Origin: Actinomycetota bacterium
Lineage (GTDB): Bacteria; Actinomycetota; Geothermincolia; Geothermincolales; RBG-13-55-18
Assembly (NCBI GenBank): GCA_014360685.1
Contig: JACIXB010000016.1
Coordinates: forward strand, 188,263-252,262
DNA length: 64,000 nucleotides
Direction: 5' to 3'
Shown: positions 26,361 to 36,026 of the stretch, piece by piece
How the letters are laid out: each line of letters starts with the position of its first letter
Position numbering within the stretch: position 1 is the stretch's first letter
Program-made: the position numbers and the translations under genes
The notes under the pieces: model-generated
What the model was told of the DNA's origin: nothing
What the model saw: the letters and a program-made list of their open reading frames with translations, nothing else
Databases searched by the model: none

Positions 26361-28097
26361 ATGGACGTGAACACCAAGTCGGAGTTCATGAAGAAGCTGG
26401 AAACCAGGGATCCCCGCCTGTACATGCTGGCTCAGCTCCTCTCTCACCCGGAGGTGGTCAAGGGGGCCCTCAGGGCGGTGGCGCGTTCCCGGCTGAGGGA
26501 ACACAAGGGATTGCTTTCCAAATTGCTGGAGTTGCGCGCCGAGGAGTTCCCCAACAAGTTGGGCCTCATCTTCGAGAACGGGGGCCAGTACCCGGATGAG
26601 AAGCTCACCTACATAAAGCTTTACGCCAATTCTCTGCGGCTTGCCCAGGGCCTACGGCGGGAAGGTTTCGCTCGGGGGGACAAGATAGCCCTGGTCATGC
26701 GCAACCATCCCGAGTTCGTCTACGCCATGGCCGCCTGCACCATGCTGGGCACCATCCTGGTGCCCATAGACCCGCGGGCCAAGGGAGAGAAGCTGGCCTA
26801 CCAACTGGCCGATTCCGACGCCGTGGCTGTGATGACCACCGCCGACCTCCTGCCCGAGGTAGAGGAGGCGGCCAAGGGGATCCCCAATCTGAGGAAGATC
26901 TACCTGAACCTCAAGCCGGACGCCGACCCCGCGCTTGCCTCCCGGTACCCCACCGTCAACGAGATGCTGGAGGAACGGCGGGTAGAGCTCCTGGAGGATC
27001 GGGTGGATGACCCCGGCGCGCCGGTACAGATCATTTACACCTCGGGGGTCACCGGGAACCCCAAGGGGGTCACCCTTGATTCCCGGCGTAACGCCATGTA
27101 CTGCCTGCTGGGCTACCTGGTATGGGGATACCGCGAGGACGATGTACTCTACACCGGACTCTCCCTGGCCCACGGGAACGCGCAGGCGGTGACCCTCTTC
27201 CCGGCCCTTACCATGGGAATCCCGGCGGTGATCAGCCAGCGCTTCACCAAGAGCCGCATCTGGGACATCTGCCGCCGCTACGGGTGCACCACATTCTCCC
27301 TGCTGGGGGGGATGATGTCCGGCATCTACAACGAGCCCCCGCGGCCGGACGACGCCGACAACCCGGTGCGCATGGTCATCTCCGCGGGCACGCCCCGGGC
27401 CATCTGGGAGGACTTCGAGCGCCGCTTCGGGGTGCAGATCCTGGAGTGGTACGGGGCCATCGAGGGGGGCTTCGCCTACAAGCCCATCGGCGAGGGGCCC
27501 ATCGGTTCCTTCGGCAAGCCCATCCCCGGCCTGGTGGAGATGAAGGTGGTGGACGAGGAGGACAACGAGGTGCCGCCCGGGGTCACCGGCGAGCTCATCT
27601 GCCGCATGCTCACCCAGACCAAGGTGGATTACTACAAGAAGCCGGAGGCCTCGGCGGAGAAGATGCGCGGCGGGTGGCTGCGCTCGGGGGATATGGTCCA
27701 CCGCGACGAGGAAGGGTGGTTCTTCTTCGACTACCGCAAGGGCGGGGCCCTGCGGCGGGCCGGGGACTTCATAAAACCGGACCTGGTGGAAAAGGTCATC
27801 GGGGAGCATCCCGACGTCTCCGAGGTCTGCGTTTACGGTATCCCCGCCGCCTCGGGAGCCCCGGGGGAGAGCGACCTGGTGGCCGCCGTGGCTCCCTTCC
27901 CCGGGCGGACCATCGACCCCGCCTCGGTCTTCAAGAAGGCCGCCGAGGGTCTGGAAAGAAATGCCATTCCCAGTTACCTCCAGGTGGTGGAGGAGATACC
28001 CAAGAGCCCCTCGGAGAAGCACCTGGACCGGGTTCTCAAAGACTGGTTCTCGCCGGACGCGGAGAACGTCTACCGGTTCGAGGATTACCAGGCCTGA
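26361..28097 (+). CDS. Acyl-CoA synthetase (AMP-forming), paralogue 2
   Basis: This ligase of about 578 residues has the same motif set as paralogue 1: IIYTSGVTGNPKG, ILEWYGAIEGG, WLRSGDMVHRDEEGW and a C-terminal lysine in SPSEKHLDRV. It has about 40 extra N-terminal residues. In the middle and at the C-terminus its DNA is almost identical to paralogue 1 over tracts of 50-100 bp, while the flanks differ, which suggests gene conversion. ATG 26361 follows GGAGGGGGTGG. A piece of its 3' region (27903-28000) is copied right after its stop codon. Confidence 0.9.
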   Translation: MDVNTKSEFMKKLETRDPRLYMLAQLLSHPEVVKGALRAVARSRLREHKGLLSKLLELRAEEFPNKLGLIFENGGQYPDEKLTYIKLYANSLRLAQGLRREGFARGDKIALVMRNHPEFVYAMAACTMLGTILVPIDPRAKGEKLAYQLADSDAVAVMTTADLLPEVEEAAKGIPNLRKIYLNLKPDADPALASRYPTVNEMLEERRVELLEDRVDDPGAPVQIIYTSGVTGNPKGVTLDSRRNAMYCLLGYLVWGYREDDVLYTGLSLAHGNAQAVTLFPALTMGIPAVISQRFTKSRIWDICRRYGCTTFSLLGGMMSGIYNEPPRPDDADNPVRMVISAGTPRAIWEDFERRFGVQILEWYGAIEGGFAYKPIGEGPIGSFGKPIPGLVEMKVVDEEDNEVPPGVTGELICRMLTQTKVDYYKKPEASAEKMRGGWLRSGDMVHRDEEGWFFFDYRKGGALRRAGDFIKPDLVEKVIGEHPDVSEVCVYGIPAASGAPGESDLVAAVAPFPGRTIDPASVFKKAAEGLERNAIPSYLQVVEEIPKSPSEKHLDRVLKDWFSPDAENVYRFEDYQA

Positions 28098-28108
28098 GGC
28101 GGACCCTA

Positions 28109-28208
28109 CCCGGGCGGACCATCGACCCCGCCTCGGTCTTCAAGAAGGCCGCCGAGGGTCTGGAAAGAAATGCCATTCCAAGTTACCTCCAGGTGGTGGA
28201 GAGATACA
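28109..28208 (+). repeat. Copy of the gene's own 3' segment just after the stop codon
   Basis: About 97 bases matching 27901-28000 inside the acyl-CoA synthetase reappear 11 bases after its stop (offset 209). They differ by one substitution (near 28178) and one missing base near 28200. The copy ends about 10 bases before the stop of the convergent gene. Because of the offset it is not in the same frame as the original. Confidence 0.9.
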
Positions 28209-28216
28209 TCGGTGCC

Positions 28217-30058
28217 TCAGGCCTTCAGGCGGGCCTTGGCCCGGGACACCCCTTCCTCGGTGAGGTACATGGAGGCGGCGAAAAGGAGGGCCAGGGAAGG
28301 GTAGGTGGAGAGCTCCAGGTATTCGAGGCTCCCGGCGAGCTCTTCCGCGCCGCGCCGGAAATCCTCGCACAGGAGCATGGAGCGGGCCCCGGCCCCGGCG
28401 GCGTTTCCCACCTGGTGTATCCTCTCCAGGGGGAAGGGGGGCAACATGGCGATGGATAGGGCATCCAGAGGATCGAGGTAACTGCCGAAAGCCCCGGCCA
28501 GGAGGACCTCCTTGACCTCGGAGTAGGATACCCCGGCCTCGGCCAGAAGGACCTCCACGCCGGTGCGAACGGCGCCTTTGGCCTTCTGTATCTCCCGGAC
28601 GTCCGACTGGGTGACGGCCAAGCCGCTCCCGCCGCCTTCTCCCGGGGGTACCAGCCAAAAGGCCGGCTCCCCGTCCTTATCGCCTACCCCCGGGTGTTCC
28701 GGTCGCAGGCGGCCACCGGCCTCCAGGGCTCCCGTTTTCAGGAGGGCGGAGAGGGCGGAGAGGATGCCCGAGCCGCATATTCCGGCCGGCGGCGCGTCCC
28801 CTATGACCCTCACCTCGAGCTCGCCCCCGGAACCGACCTCCACCCTCTCCACCGCTCCCTCCCCGGCGCGCATCCCCTGGCTCAAGCCCATGCCCTCGAA
28901 GGCGGGACCGGAGGCGCAGGAACAGCAGGTGACCCGGCCTCCCACCTGCAGGGAGACCTCGGTGTTGGTCCCGATATCCAGGAGCAGGCACGGGCCTTCG
29001 CGTTCCGCCAGGCGGGTGGCGCAGAGCGCGGCCAGGTGGTCTGAGCCCACGTAACCGGCCACGGGCGGGGGAAGGTAGACGACCGCGGCGGGATGCAGGG
29101 AGAGGCCGAGGTCCCGGGCCTTGACCTCCAGGGGAAGGTGGGTGACCGGGAGGTAGGGACTGCGGGCCAGCCCCTCCACCGGCAATTCCAGGAAGAGGTG
29201 GTGCATGGCCGTATTGCCCACCACCACCACCTCCAGGATGTCCCGGCAGGAATACCCCGTGCCGGAGAGCATCCCGGACAGGGCGCGGTCTATTTCCCGG
29301 CGGACCAGGTCGGCCAGCTGCCTCCCCTTACCTTTGTCCTCCAGGGCGCACTGCATGCGGGTGACGATATCCTCCCCGTATCGTGCCTGCGGGTTTGCGA
29401 AGCCGTGGGAGGAGACCGCTTTCCCGGTGGCCAGGTCGTGGACGAAAAGGGCCGCCTTGGTGGTGCCCAGGTCCACCGCCGCCCCCAGGGCCCCGGCGTC
29501 GGGGCGGGCCGTTCCCAGAAGTTCCCCCCGGCGCAGGACCACGCCCACCTCCCTCCTCCCGGACCGCAGGGAGGCGGACAGCTCCCTGAGGCCCTCGAGG
29601 TCCGTTTTCAAGGCCTTTTTGCCCGCCCCCTCCTCCCCGGGGAGAAGAAGGGCCAGGTCCGAACGAACACGGCTTCCGGGAGAGGGGGTCCACGGTTCGA
29701 ACCGCCGCATCTTCACCGGAGGGTCGAGGGGTGGAGACTCCCAGGTCCCCTCTATCAGGAGGCGCTGCCCGCGGACAAGGGATGTGGCGGGCAGGTAGAC
29801 CTTGAGGTCGCCGGCCGGGCGGGCCTGGCAGGCCAGCCTTATTCCCCGGCCCAGCTCTTCCCCGGAAAGCAGGCGCCGTTCCGCATCCGTGGGCGGAGCG
29901 GCGTTACCTTCCAAAATATGGAACCTACACTTGCCGCAGGTGCCGCGTCCCCCGCAGGCGCTGGCCACCTCCAGCCCCTCCCGGGCGAGGATGGAGAGGA
30001 CGGTATCCGCCCCGCTCCCCTCGACGGTGATCCCCAGGGGCAAGAGATGCAGTTTCAT
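28217..30058 (-). CDS. Ferredoxin/ASKHA protein, RACo-like corrinoid-protein activator (DUF4445)
   Basis: This is about 613 residues. An N-terminal 2Fe-2S plant-type ferredoxin domain has CGGRGTCGKC and a later RLACQA cysteine. A linker follows, then an ASKHA ATPase domain with VDLGTTKAAL, VGNTAMHHLFL and LLDIGTNTEVSL. The family reactivates corrinoid methyltransferase proteins by reducing Co(II) with ATP. No corrinoid protein or methyltransferase gene is in this window, so its partner must be elsewhere. The start is ATG 30058 behind GGGAGAGGG. It is convergent with the acyl-CoA synthetase. Confidence 0.85.
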   Translation of the reverse strand: MKLHLLPLGITVEGSGADTVLSILAREGLEVASACGGRGTCGKCRFHILEGNAAPPTDAERRLLSGEELGRGIRLACQARPAGDLKVYLPATSLVRGQRLLIEGTWESPPLDPPVKMRRFEPWTPSPGSRVRSDLALLLPGEEGAGKKALKTDLEGLRELSASLRSGRREVGVVLRRGELLGTARPDAGALGAAVDLGTTKAALFVHDLATGKAVSSHGFANPQARYGEDIVTRMQCALEDKGKGRQLADLVRREIDRALSGMLSGTGYSCRDILEVVVVGNTAMHHLFLELPVEGLARSPYLPVTHLPLEVKARDLGLSLHPAAVVYLPPPVAGYVGSDHLAALCATRLAEREGPCLLLDIGTNTEVSLQVGGRVTCCSCASGPAFEGMGLSQGMRAGEGAVERVEVGSGGELEVRVIGDAPPAGICGSGILSALSALLKTGALEAGGRLRPEHPGVGDKDGEPAFWLVPPGEGGGSGLAVTQSDVREIQKAKGAVRTGVEVLLAEAGVSYSEVKEVLLAGAFGSYLDPLDALSIAMLPPFPLERIHQVGNAAGAGARSMLLCEDFRRGAEELAGSLEYLELSTYPSLALLFAASMYLTEEGVSRAKARLKA

Positions 30059-30259
30059 TTTCCCTCTCCCGCTCCGCGACCGGGTGACTTCCGGGTCCCG
30101 GCACGGACAGATTATAGCAGGAGCGCGGAAACGGTGTCCGCCCGCGGGACGCTTTTGGGCGTCCACGAAGGCGGGCCGCCTGGCGTTCGAGGCTTACGTT
30201 TTGCCGTCCCGTGCGGGCCGGGACTCGTTCCGCCACCGGCGGAGGGGTTTCCTCTTGCG

Positions 30260-31354
30260 TTAAAGCCCTTCCCCGGAGTCTCGTTCGGCTCTAACCGGCT
30301 TCCGGGGATGTCGCTCGACGTCCCTCAGTATGAGCAGGAAGGCCGCTCCTCCCACCAGGATGCCCAGGTAAAAATCGACGAATCTCCAGATGAGGGTGAG
30401 AAGGCCCGCCAGCCCGACATCCGGGAGGACGCGGCTGTAGACGTAGAGGAAGCCCACCTCGCCCAGCCCGCTGCCCCCGGGGATGGGTATGAAGGGCATG
30501 AGGATCTGCACCACCAGCTGGGCGACTATGGATTTCCAGAAATAGGAACCATACCCCAACCCCACCAGGGCGAGGGGCACGGCCAGAAAGCCGGTGAGCC
30601 AGAAAAGCAGGGTAAGCGCGGTCACCGCCGCCAGCTTGGCCCTTCCCAGGAATACCATGCGCCGCAGGGAGGAGGAGAAGGAGCGCACCTCCTGTCCCAG
30701 TCGCGCCAGGAAGCGCCGGTAGCCTTCCCGTTTGCGGAGGAAGGGCGGCGATAGGCGCAGGAGCACCCGGTCCAGGGCGGCCTGGGGACGGAGGAGGGAA
30801 AACAGGACCAGGGCCAGGAAGAGAAGGCCCACGGCCAGGGCGGAGAAAAGGAAACCCTTCAGGGTGAAGGAAAGGCGGAAACTCTCCTGGGCCAGCCAGA
30901 TGGACAGGGGAAAGCTGAGCATGAGGAGGATCGAGGACACGCAGGCGCCGAAGGAGACCACGGCGGCCGCCTCTCCCGCCCCCAGGCCGTAGTAGTAGAG
31001 GAAGACGGCCTCCCCGGTCACCCCGCCTGCCCTCCAGGGGGTGACCATGCCCGTGAAGTAGCCGCCGAATACCGTTTTCACCAGGTGTGAGAAGGAGATG
31101 TCCCCGCCCACGGCACGCACCAGGAGGCGCATGCGCAGGGCGGACCATAGCCAGCGACCCAGGGAGAGGGTTACCGCCAGCGCCAGGTAGAAGGGCGAGA
31201 GGCGGGATAGGGCGGAGGGTATCTCCTTTCCCATGGTGGCCAGGGAGATGACCACCAGGGTGACCGTGGAAAGGGATACCGCCGCCAAAAGGCCACGCCG
31301 TATCCGTGACCGGTCGACGGAAAGGCCCTTTTCTTCCCGGTGTCCGCCGTCCAT
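30260..31354 (-). CDS. Lysylphosphatidylglycerol synthase-type flippase-like membrane protein
   Basis: This is about 364 residues with seven to eight hydrophobic helices spread over the whole length. It has features of the UPF0104/AglD-MprF transmembrane family, such as GGYFTGMVTPWRAGGVTGEA and the later PIPGGSGLGEVGF. These proteins flip or sense lipid-linked molecules in the membrane. The C-terminus is basic and cytoplasmic. ATG 31354 follows GAAAGGTCG; GTG 31375 is an alternative in-frame start. It is transcribed away from the copper ATPase. Confidence 0.85.
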   Translation of the reverse strand: MDGGHREEKGLSVDRSRIRRGLLAAVSLSTVTLVVISLATMGKEIPSALSRLSPFYLALAVTLSLGRWLWSALRMRLLVRAVGGDISFSHLVKTVFGGYFTGMVTPWRAGGVTGEAVFLYYYGLGAGEAAAVVSFGACVSSILLMLSFPLSIWLAQESFRLSFTLKGFLFSALAVGLLFLALVLFSLLRPQAALDRVLLRLSPPFLRKREGYRRFLARLGQEVRSFSSSLRRMVFLGRAKLAAVTALTLLFWLTGFLAVPLALVGLGYGSYFWKSIVAQLVVQILMPFIPIPGGSGLGEVGFLYVYSRVLPDVGLAGLLTLIWRFVDFYLGILVGGAAFLLILRDVERHPRKPVRAERDSGEGL

Positions 31355-31780
31355 GAAATTCGACCTTTCATCCACGGCGCACCTTTACATGGCAGAACTT
31401 TCCAACCGTGCCTCGGGAGAAGCGAGGCGCGCGGCACTCCCTTTCCCGCTTCCCTTGATCGTGCGGCGGGAGAGGGGGCCTAAAAAGCCCATCCCTTCCT
31501 CCGCCGCCCAAAGTATAAGCCAAAGGGGGCACGAAGCGGGCGCAGCCGGGAAAAGCCAAAGCGAGGCGCGCGGCACTCCCTTTCCCGCTTCCCTTGATCG
31601 TGCGGCGGGAGAGGGTTTTCTGGACCTGAAGGGTTGAAGGTGGAGGGTATTCCGGGAACACCTTTAGGCCGAAACTTTATGCTCGGGATCAGCCTCAATC
31701 GTGCTCGGAGGTGGAATAATGGGATTAGGGCCGGTGGATTCCAGCCCGGCGAAGGCGGTATTCGAGGAGTGCGGGAAGAA
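31355..31780. other. Divergent intergenic region upstream of the copper ATPase
   Basis: About 425 bp with two copies of a 55-bp hairpin-forming repeat (separate entry) and no supported gene. It should hold promoters for the flippase-like gene and the ATPase, but no convincing -35/-10 pair was seen. Confidence 0.5.
31422..31615. repeat. 55-bp perfect direct repeat with hairpin potential
   Basis: Identical copies lie at 31422-31476 and 31561-31615. In each, CCCTTTCCCGC (31439-31449; 31578-31588) can pair with GCGGGAGAGGG (31466-31476; 31605-31615), with one mismatch. It looks like a REP-type palindromic element or a duplicated regulatory hairpin. Confidence 0.9.
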
Positions 31781-34513
31781 ATGGATGAAGTAACCAGTCC
31801 CCGGGAGTTGGAGGAGAGAGGCGAGGGCGCAAGCGGCGGGCCCGGCGGACGGGTGGTGGTCCGGGTCGGCGGCATGACCTGTGCCTCCTGCGCTTCCAGG
31901 GTGGAGAAGGCCCTGCGGGAGATGCCCGGCGTTACGGAGGCCGCGGTCAACCCGGCCACGGAAAAGGCCACCGTTTCCTACCGGCCTGGCCGGGTGGGGC
32001 TGGAGGAGATCGTTCAGGTCATCAACGACCTGGGTTACCGGGCCCGGCTGGAGAGGGCGGTCTTTGGCGTGGAGGGGATGACCTGCGCCTCCTGCGTAGC
32101 CCGGGTGGAGAAGGCCCTTACCGGCGTGGAGGGGGTGGCGAGCGCGGAGGTCAACCTGGCCACGGAGCGGGCCACCGTCCTTTTCGATCCCCAGAGCGCG
32201 AACTTCGACAAGATGGCCCGCGCCGTGGAGGCCGCCGGTTACCGCCTCCTTCCCCCCGCGGAGGGGGAGGAAGCCTTGGACCGGGAGCGGCGGATGAGGG
32301 CGAGGGAAACCCGGCTCCTGCGCGTGAAACTGGCGTACAGCGCCGCTTCGGCCGCCGTTATCCTGATACTCTCCATGTTGGGCATGCACCTTCCCGGCCT
32401 CTCCTCGCTGTCGGAGAGGACCCGTTTCCTCGTCCTCTTCGCCCTGGCCACGCCGGTGCAGTTCTGGCCTGGACTGACCTTCTACCGCTCCGCCCTCAAG
32501 GCCGCGCGACACGGCACGGCGGATATGAACACCCTCATCGCCGTGGGCACCACCGCCGCTTACCTGTACAGCGTGACGGCCACCTTCTTCCCCTCCTTCA
32601 TCAGCGGCACCGGCCTGGAGCTGGCCGTGTACTACGACGCCTCGGCCACCATCATCGCCCTCATCCTCCTGGGCCGTTTCCTGGAGGCCAGGGCCCGGGG
32701 ACGCACCTCGGAGGCCATCCGCAGGCTCATGGGCCTGCAGGCCCGGACCGCACGGGTGGTGAGGGAGGGCACGGAGTACGAGGTGCCCGTGGAGGAGGTG
32801 AGGGTGGGGGACCTGGTGGCGGTGCGTCCCGGGGAGAAGGTACCCGTGGACGGGGTGGTGGAGGAAGGGTGGAGCAGCGTGGACGAGTCCATGCTCACCG
32901 GGGAGCCCCTGCCGGTGGAGAAGGGTCCCGGGGACGAGGTCACCGGGGCCACCTTGAACACCACCGGGTACTTCCGATTTCGGGTCACCCGTGTGGGGAG
33001 CGACACCGTCCTGGCCCAGATCGTACGCCTGGTGGAGGAGGCCCAGGGGAGCAAAGCCCCCATCCAGCGCCTGGCCGACCGGGTGGCCTCGGTCTTCGTC
33101 CCCGCCGTCATCGGCGTGGCCGTGGTCACCTTCCTGGCCTGGTTGTTTGCCGGTCCGGAGCCCTCCTTCAACTTCGCCCTCCTCAACTTCGTGGCTGTTT
33201 TGGTGATCGCCTGTCCCTGCGCCCTGGGCCTGGCCACTCCCACGGCCATCATGGTGGGTACGGGGAAGGGCGCGGAGATGGGTATCCTCATCAAGGGGGG
33301 CGAGATCCTGGAGAGAGCGGGACGCCTGGACATGGTGGTCTTCGACAAGACGGGAACCCTCACCTGGGGGCGGCCCGAGGTCACGGAAATCCTCTCCGTG
33401 GAGGGCAGGAGCGAGGAGGAAGTCCTGCTGGCCGCCGCCGCCGTGGAGAGCGGCAGCGAGCATCCCCTGGCCCAGACCATAGTCAAGGAGGCCGAGAGGA
33501 GGGGATTGGCCCACGGGGGAGCGGAGGATTTCCGTGCCCACCCGGGCATGGGAGTGGAGGCGCGCTGGGAGGGAAAGGTGATACGGCTGGGAAACGCGGA
33601 GTTCATGGCCCGCAGCGGGGTGGACATCGGCCCCCTTCGGGAGACGGCGGAAAGCCTTTCCGGGGAGGGAAAGACGGTGGTCTTTTTGTCCGCGGAAGGC
33701 GAGCTCCTGGGTCTTATAGCCGTGGCCGACGAGTTGAAGCCCATGGCCGCCGAAGCGGTGGCCGAGCTGAGGGAAATGGGTATCGAGGTGGCCATGCTCA
33801 GCGGGGACCGGCACTCCACGGCGAAGGCCGTGGCCCGCCTGGCGGGCATCGAACGGGTGTTGGCGGAAGTGTTGCCCGCGGAGAAGGCGGCGGTGATAGC
33901 CCGCCTGCAGGAGGAGGGACACGTGGTGGCCATGGTGGGGGACGGGATAAACGACGCCCCAGCCCTGGCCAGGGCGGATCTGGGAATAGCCATGGGGACG
34001 GGTACCGACGTGGCCCTGGAGACCTCGGACATCACCTTGATCTCCGGGGACCTGCGCAAGGTGGCCACGGCGGTGCGCCTCTCCCGGGCCACCCTGCGCA
34101 CCATCCGGCAGAACCTCTTCTGGGCTTTCTTCTATAACGTGGTGGGCATACCGCTGGCCGCGGGAGTGCTCTACCCGGTATGGGGAATCCTGCTCAACCC
34201 CATATTCGCCGCGGGGGCCATGGCCTTCAGCTCCGTGTCCGTGGTGGGAAATTCCCTGCGCCTGCGGGGATTTCGTGACCGCGCCACCATGGACGGCGGG
34301 CACGTGGACCGTCGCCCTCCAACGGGAAAGGGAAGTGAGGTGCAGGTTATGTGGGGCAAGGTAGTCGACCCGGTCTGCGGCATGAAGATACGCAAGAAGG
34401 ACGCCGCGGCCACCTCGGAGTACCAGGGGAAGACGGTCTATTTCTGCCATCCTAAGTGCAAGGAGGAATTCGACCGCCATCCGGAAAAGTACGCCGGCCG
34501 CCCTGGTGGATAG
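31781..34513 (+). CDS. copA: Copper-translocating P-type ATPase with C-terminal YHS domain
   Basis: This is about 910 residues. Two N-terminal metal-binding domains each carry GMTCASC. Next come the TM helices of a PIB-type ATPase. The transport motif is CPC ([13 protein letters not shown]), the phosphorylation site DKTGT, the actuator loop TGEP, the nucleotide-domain histidine SEHPLA and the hinge [10 protein letters not shown]. It exports monovalent copper. The last 45 residues form a YHS domain ([20 protein letters not shown]) that may bind metal; in other copper ATPases YHS domains are usually N-terminal or separate. ATG 31781 is a likely start. Earlier in-frame ATGs exist but give no recognisable sequence. 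Confidence 0.95.
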   Translation: MDEVTSPRELEERGEGASGGPGGRVVVRVGGMTCASCASRVEKALREMPGVTEAAVNPATEKATVSYRPGRVGLEEIVQVINDLGYRARLERAVFGVEGMTCASCVARVEKALTGVEGVASAEVNLATERATVLFDPQSANFDKMARAVEAAGYRLLPPAEGEEALDRERRMRARETRLLRVKLAYSAASAAVILILSMLGMHLPGLSSLSERTRFLVLFALATPVQFWPGLTFYRSALKAARHGTADMNTLIAVGTTAAYLYSVTATFFPSFISGTGLELAVYYDASATIIALILLGRFLEARARGRTSEAIRRLMGLQARTARVVREGTEYEVPVEEVRVGDLVAVRPGEKVPVDGVVEEGWSSVDESMLTGEPLPVEKGPGDEVTGATLNTTGYFRFRVTRVGSDTVLAQIVRLVEEAQGSKAPIQRLADRVASVFVPAVIGVAVVTFLAWLFAGPEPSFNFALLNFVAVLVIACPCALGLATPTAIMVGTGKGAEMGILIKGGEILERAGRLDMVVFDKTGTLTWGRPEVTEILSVEGRSEEEVLLAAAAVESGSEHPLAQTIVKEAERRGLAHGGAEDFRAHPGMGVEARWEGKVIRLGNAEFMARSGVDIGPLRETAESLSGEGKTVVFLSAEGELLGLIAVADELKPMAAEAVAELREMGIEVAMLSGDRHSTAKAVARLAGIERVLAEVLPAEKAAVIARLQEEGHVVAMVGDGINDAPALARADLGIAMGTGTDVALETSDITLISGDLRKVATAVRLSRATLRTIRQNLFWAFFYNVVGIPLAAGVLYPVWGILLNPIFAAGAMAFSSVSVVGNSLRLRGFRDRATMDGGHVDRRPPTGKGSEVQVMWGKVVDPVCGMKIRKKDAAATSEYQGKTVYFCHPKCKEEFDRHPEKYAGRPGG

Positions 34514-34718
34514 GCGTAGGGACTTTACGGGCCTCGAGGAGGCCGCGTCGCGGAGACGAAAGGTGCGGCGGAGGGAGATCGGCCGGGGATCGCGGGAGGA
34601 AGGCGCAAGGGGAGGCCCATTCGCGACTCGGCTTTCCTGGGGCGATAGGGGAGGGCTGATCTATACCCGGGCCGTGATGATGTGCTGTCATCCCGTATCG
34701 TGATAAGGTGGTGAGAGG

Positions 34719-35267
34719 ATGAGAGATCGGGCGGGTGACCTGGAGGGATACGCTCTGGCCCACTGGAGGAACCTGGCGGGGCCCGAGCCGCGCCGTACCC
34801 GCCGTGAGGCGGGGGTGGTGACCGAGGTCCGCGGGGAGCTGGTGAAGGTGACCTTTCCCCGCGGGCGATTCTGCGAGGGATGCGGATCCTGCTGCGTGGT
34901 GGCCGACGAGGATACCATGGTGGTGGAGGCCCGCAATGCGGCGGGGGCGGAAAGGGGGGACCGGGTAGAGGTGGAAATTCCCCTGCGGGTGGCCTTGAAA
35001 GCCGCCTATATCCTGTACGGCGTTCCCTTGCTGGCCTTTCTCCTGGGCCTTGGCGTGGGCGGGGCTTTGGGATCCTTTCTCCTTGGCGGTTCCTGGGGCG
35101 TGCCCCTGGGATTGGCGTCGGGTTTCGGCTTCCTGGCCCTTTCCTACTTCCTGCTGGCCAGGATGTACTCCCCGGGCTCCCGGGCCGGCGAGGCCTACCT
35201 TCCCACCGTCACCCGGATCCTGGAAAAGGCCGCGGAGACCCGCTTCCCCCCCGGGCCGCGAGGATGA
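34719..35267 (+). CDS. RseC/MucC-type SoxR-reducing family protein
   Basis: This 182-residue protein has a cysteine-rich N-terminal part (FCEGCGSCC near residue 50) followed by two hydrophobic helices (about residues 92-112 and 119-147). It resembles the RseC/PF04246 family, linked with the Rnf complex or SoxR reduction in other bacteria, though here no rnf genes are near. ATG 34719 follows GTGAGAGG. The DNA encoding PGSRAGEAYLPTVTRI appears again right after the stop, in the same frame. Confidence 0.8.
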   Translation: MRDRAGDLEGYALAHWRNLAGPEPRRTRREAGVVTEVRGELVKVTFPRGRFCEGCGSCCVVADEDTMVVEARNAAGAERGDRVEVEIPLRVALKAAYILYGVPLLAFLLGLGVGGALGSFLLGGSWGVPLGLASGFGFLALSYFLLARMYSPGSRAGEAYLPTVTRILEKAAETRFPPGPRG

Positions 35268-35270
35268 CCC

Positions 35271-35321
35271 TCCCCGGGCTCCCGGGCCGGCGAGGCCTAC
35301 CTTCCCACCGTCACCCGGATC
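35271..35321 (+). repeat. Copy of the gene's own 3' segment just after the stop codon
   Basis: Fifty-one bases identical to 35169-35219 restart three bases after the stop codon of the RseC-like gene (offset 102, in frame). The rest of the original tail (35220-35267) is not copied. The downstream RidA gene begins 80 bases later. Confidence 0.95.
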
Positions 35322-35372
35322 ACGGTGGTTTCAACGGAGGGGTGGACTCGGCGAGAAGATCCGCCGTTCTGG

Positions 35373-35378
35373 TATACT
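35373..35378 (+). promoter_or_regulatory. -10-like box before ridA
   Basis: TATACT lies in GGTATACTTCC, an 11-mer shared exactly with the promoter at 4321-4331. No good -35 box is seen upstream. It lies 23 bases before the ridA start. Confidence 0.35.
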
Positions 35379-35400
35379 TCCCTTGACGGGGGTAGAGGTG

Positions 35401-35781
35401 ATGAGGAATTCCGACAGCCGGGGAGAAAACCGCGCGCTTCCCCCTCTGAGGGGACCATATTCACCGTTCCTGGTCTGGGAAAAAATGGTATTCGTCTCCG
35501 GCCTCCTGGCGGTTAAAAGCGACGGGCACGAGGTCAAGGGGGATATCCGCGAGGAGGCCATGGTGGTCTTGCGCAATTTGGAGGCGGCCCTCCGGGAAGC
35601 GGGCAGCGGCCTGGACAGGTTGCTCATGGTATACGTGTACCTGAAGGACATCGGCGAGCTCCCGGCTTTCAACGAGGTCTACGAGGAGATGATCCCCCGG
35701 CCCTTCCCGGCGCGCAGCGTGGCCGGGGTGGACCTCCCCGGGGGATTCCGGGTGGAGCTCTCCGCCATAGCCCACCTGTGA
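35401..35781 (+). CDS. ridA: RidA/YjgF family enamine deaminase
   Basis: This 126-residue protein has the RidA fold. The key arginine lies in ARSVAGVDLP and the family glutamate in VELSAIAHL. Such trimeric proteins hydrolyse reactive enamine/imine intermediates made by PLP enzymes. Here it might protect enzymes such as the PLP decarboxylase elsewhere in the window (inference). The start is ATG 35401 behind GTAGAGGTG. Upstream in-frame extension reads through the repeat region and is rejected. Confidence 0.85.
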   Translation: MRNSDSRGENRALPPLRGPYSPFLVWEKMVFVSGLLAVKSDGHEVKGDIREEAMVVLRNLEAALREAGSGLDRLLMVYVYLKDIGELPAFNEVYEEMIPRPFPARSVAGVDLPGGFRVELSAIAHL

Positions 35782-36026
35782 CAGGGATGCGGGATGCCCG
35801 TAAGGGGTCAGGATAACGCCGCACCGGGTATGCGGGAGGGGTCTTTGATCCCTGTTCACGACCCGGGTTCCGGCGATTAAGGGGCGGAGGGAGATTGCCC
35901 TGGATCGACACCGTTCGCTCCCGGTGAGGCGGGAGGGAAGGCACGGGGGACGGCGGTGACCGGGAGAGGCGCTTCAGGGCGGAGCTTAGACCTCGAAAGG
36001 CGGATGGCGGGCGGAAAGGAGGCTTT

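Noticed and set aside
31664-34480. 938-codon open frame on the minus strand
   Set aside because: It lies exactly antisense to the copper ATPase, is full of His/Gly/Arg runs and has no recognisable domain; it is a by-product of GC-rich codon use.
35050-35400. Long N-terminal extension of RidA
   Set aside because: It overlaps the RseC-like gene in another frame and runs through a duplicated segment; RidA proteins begin near the chosen ATG.
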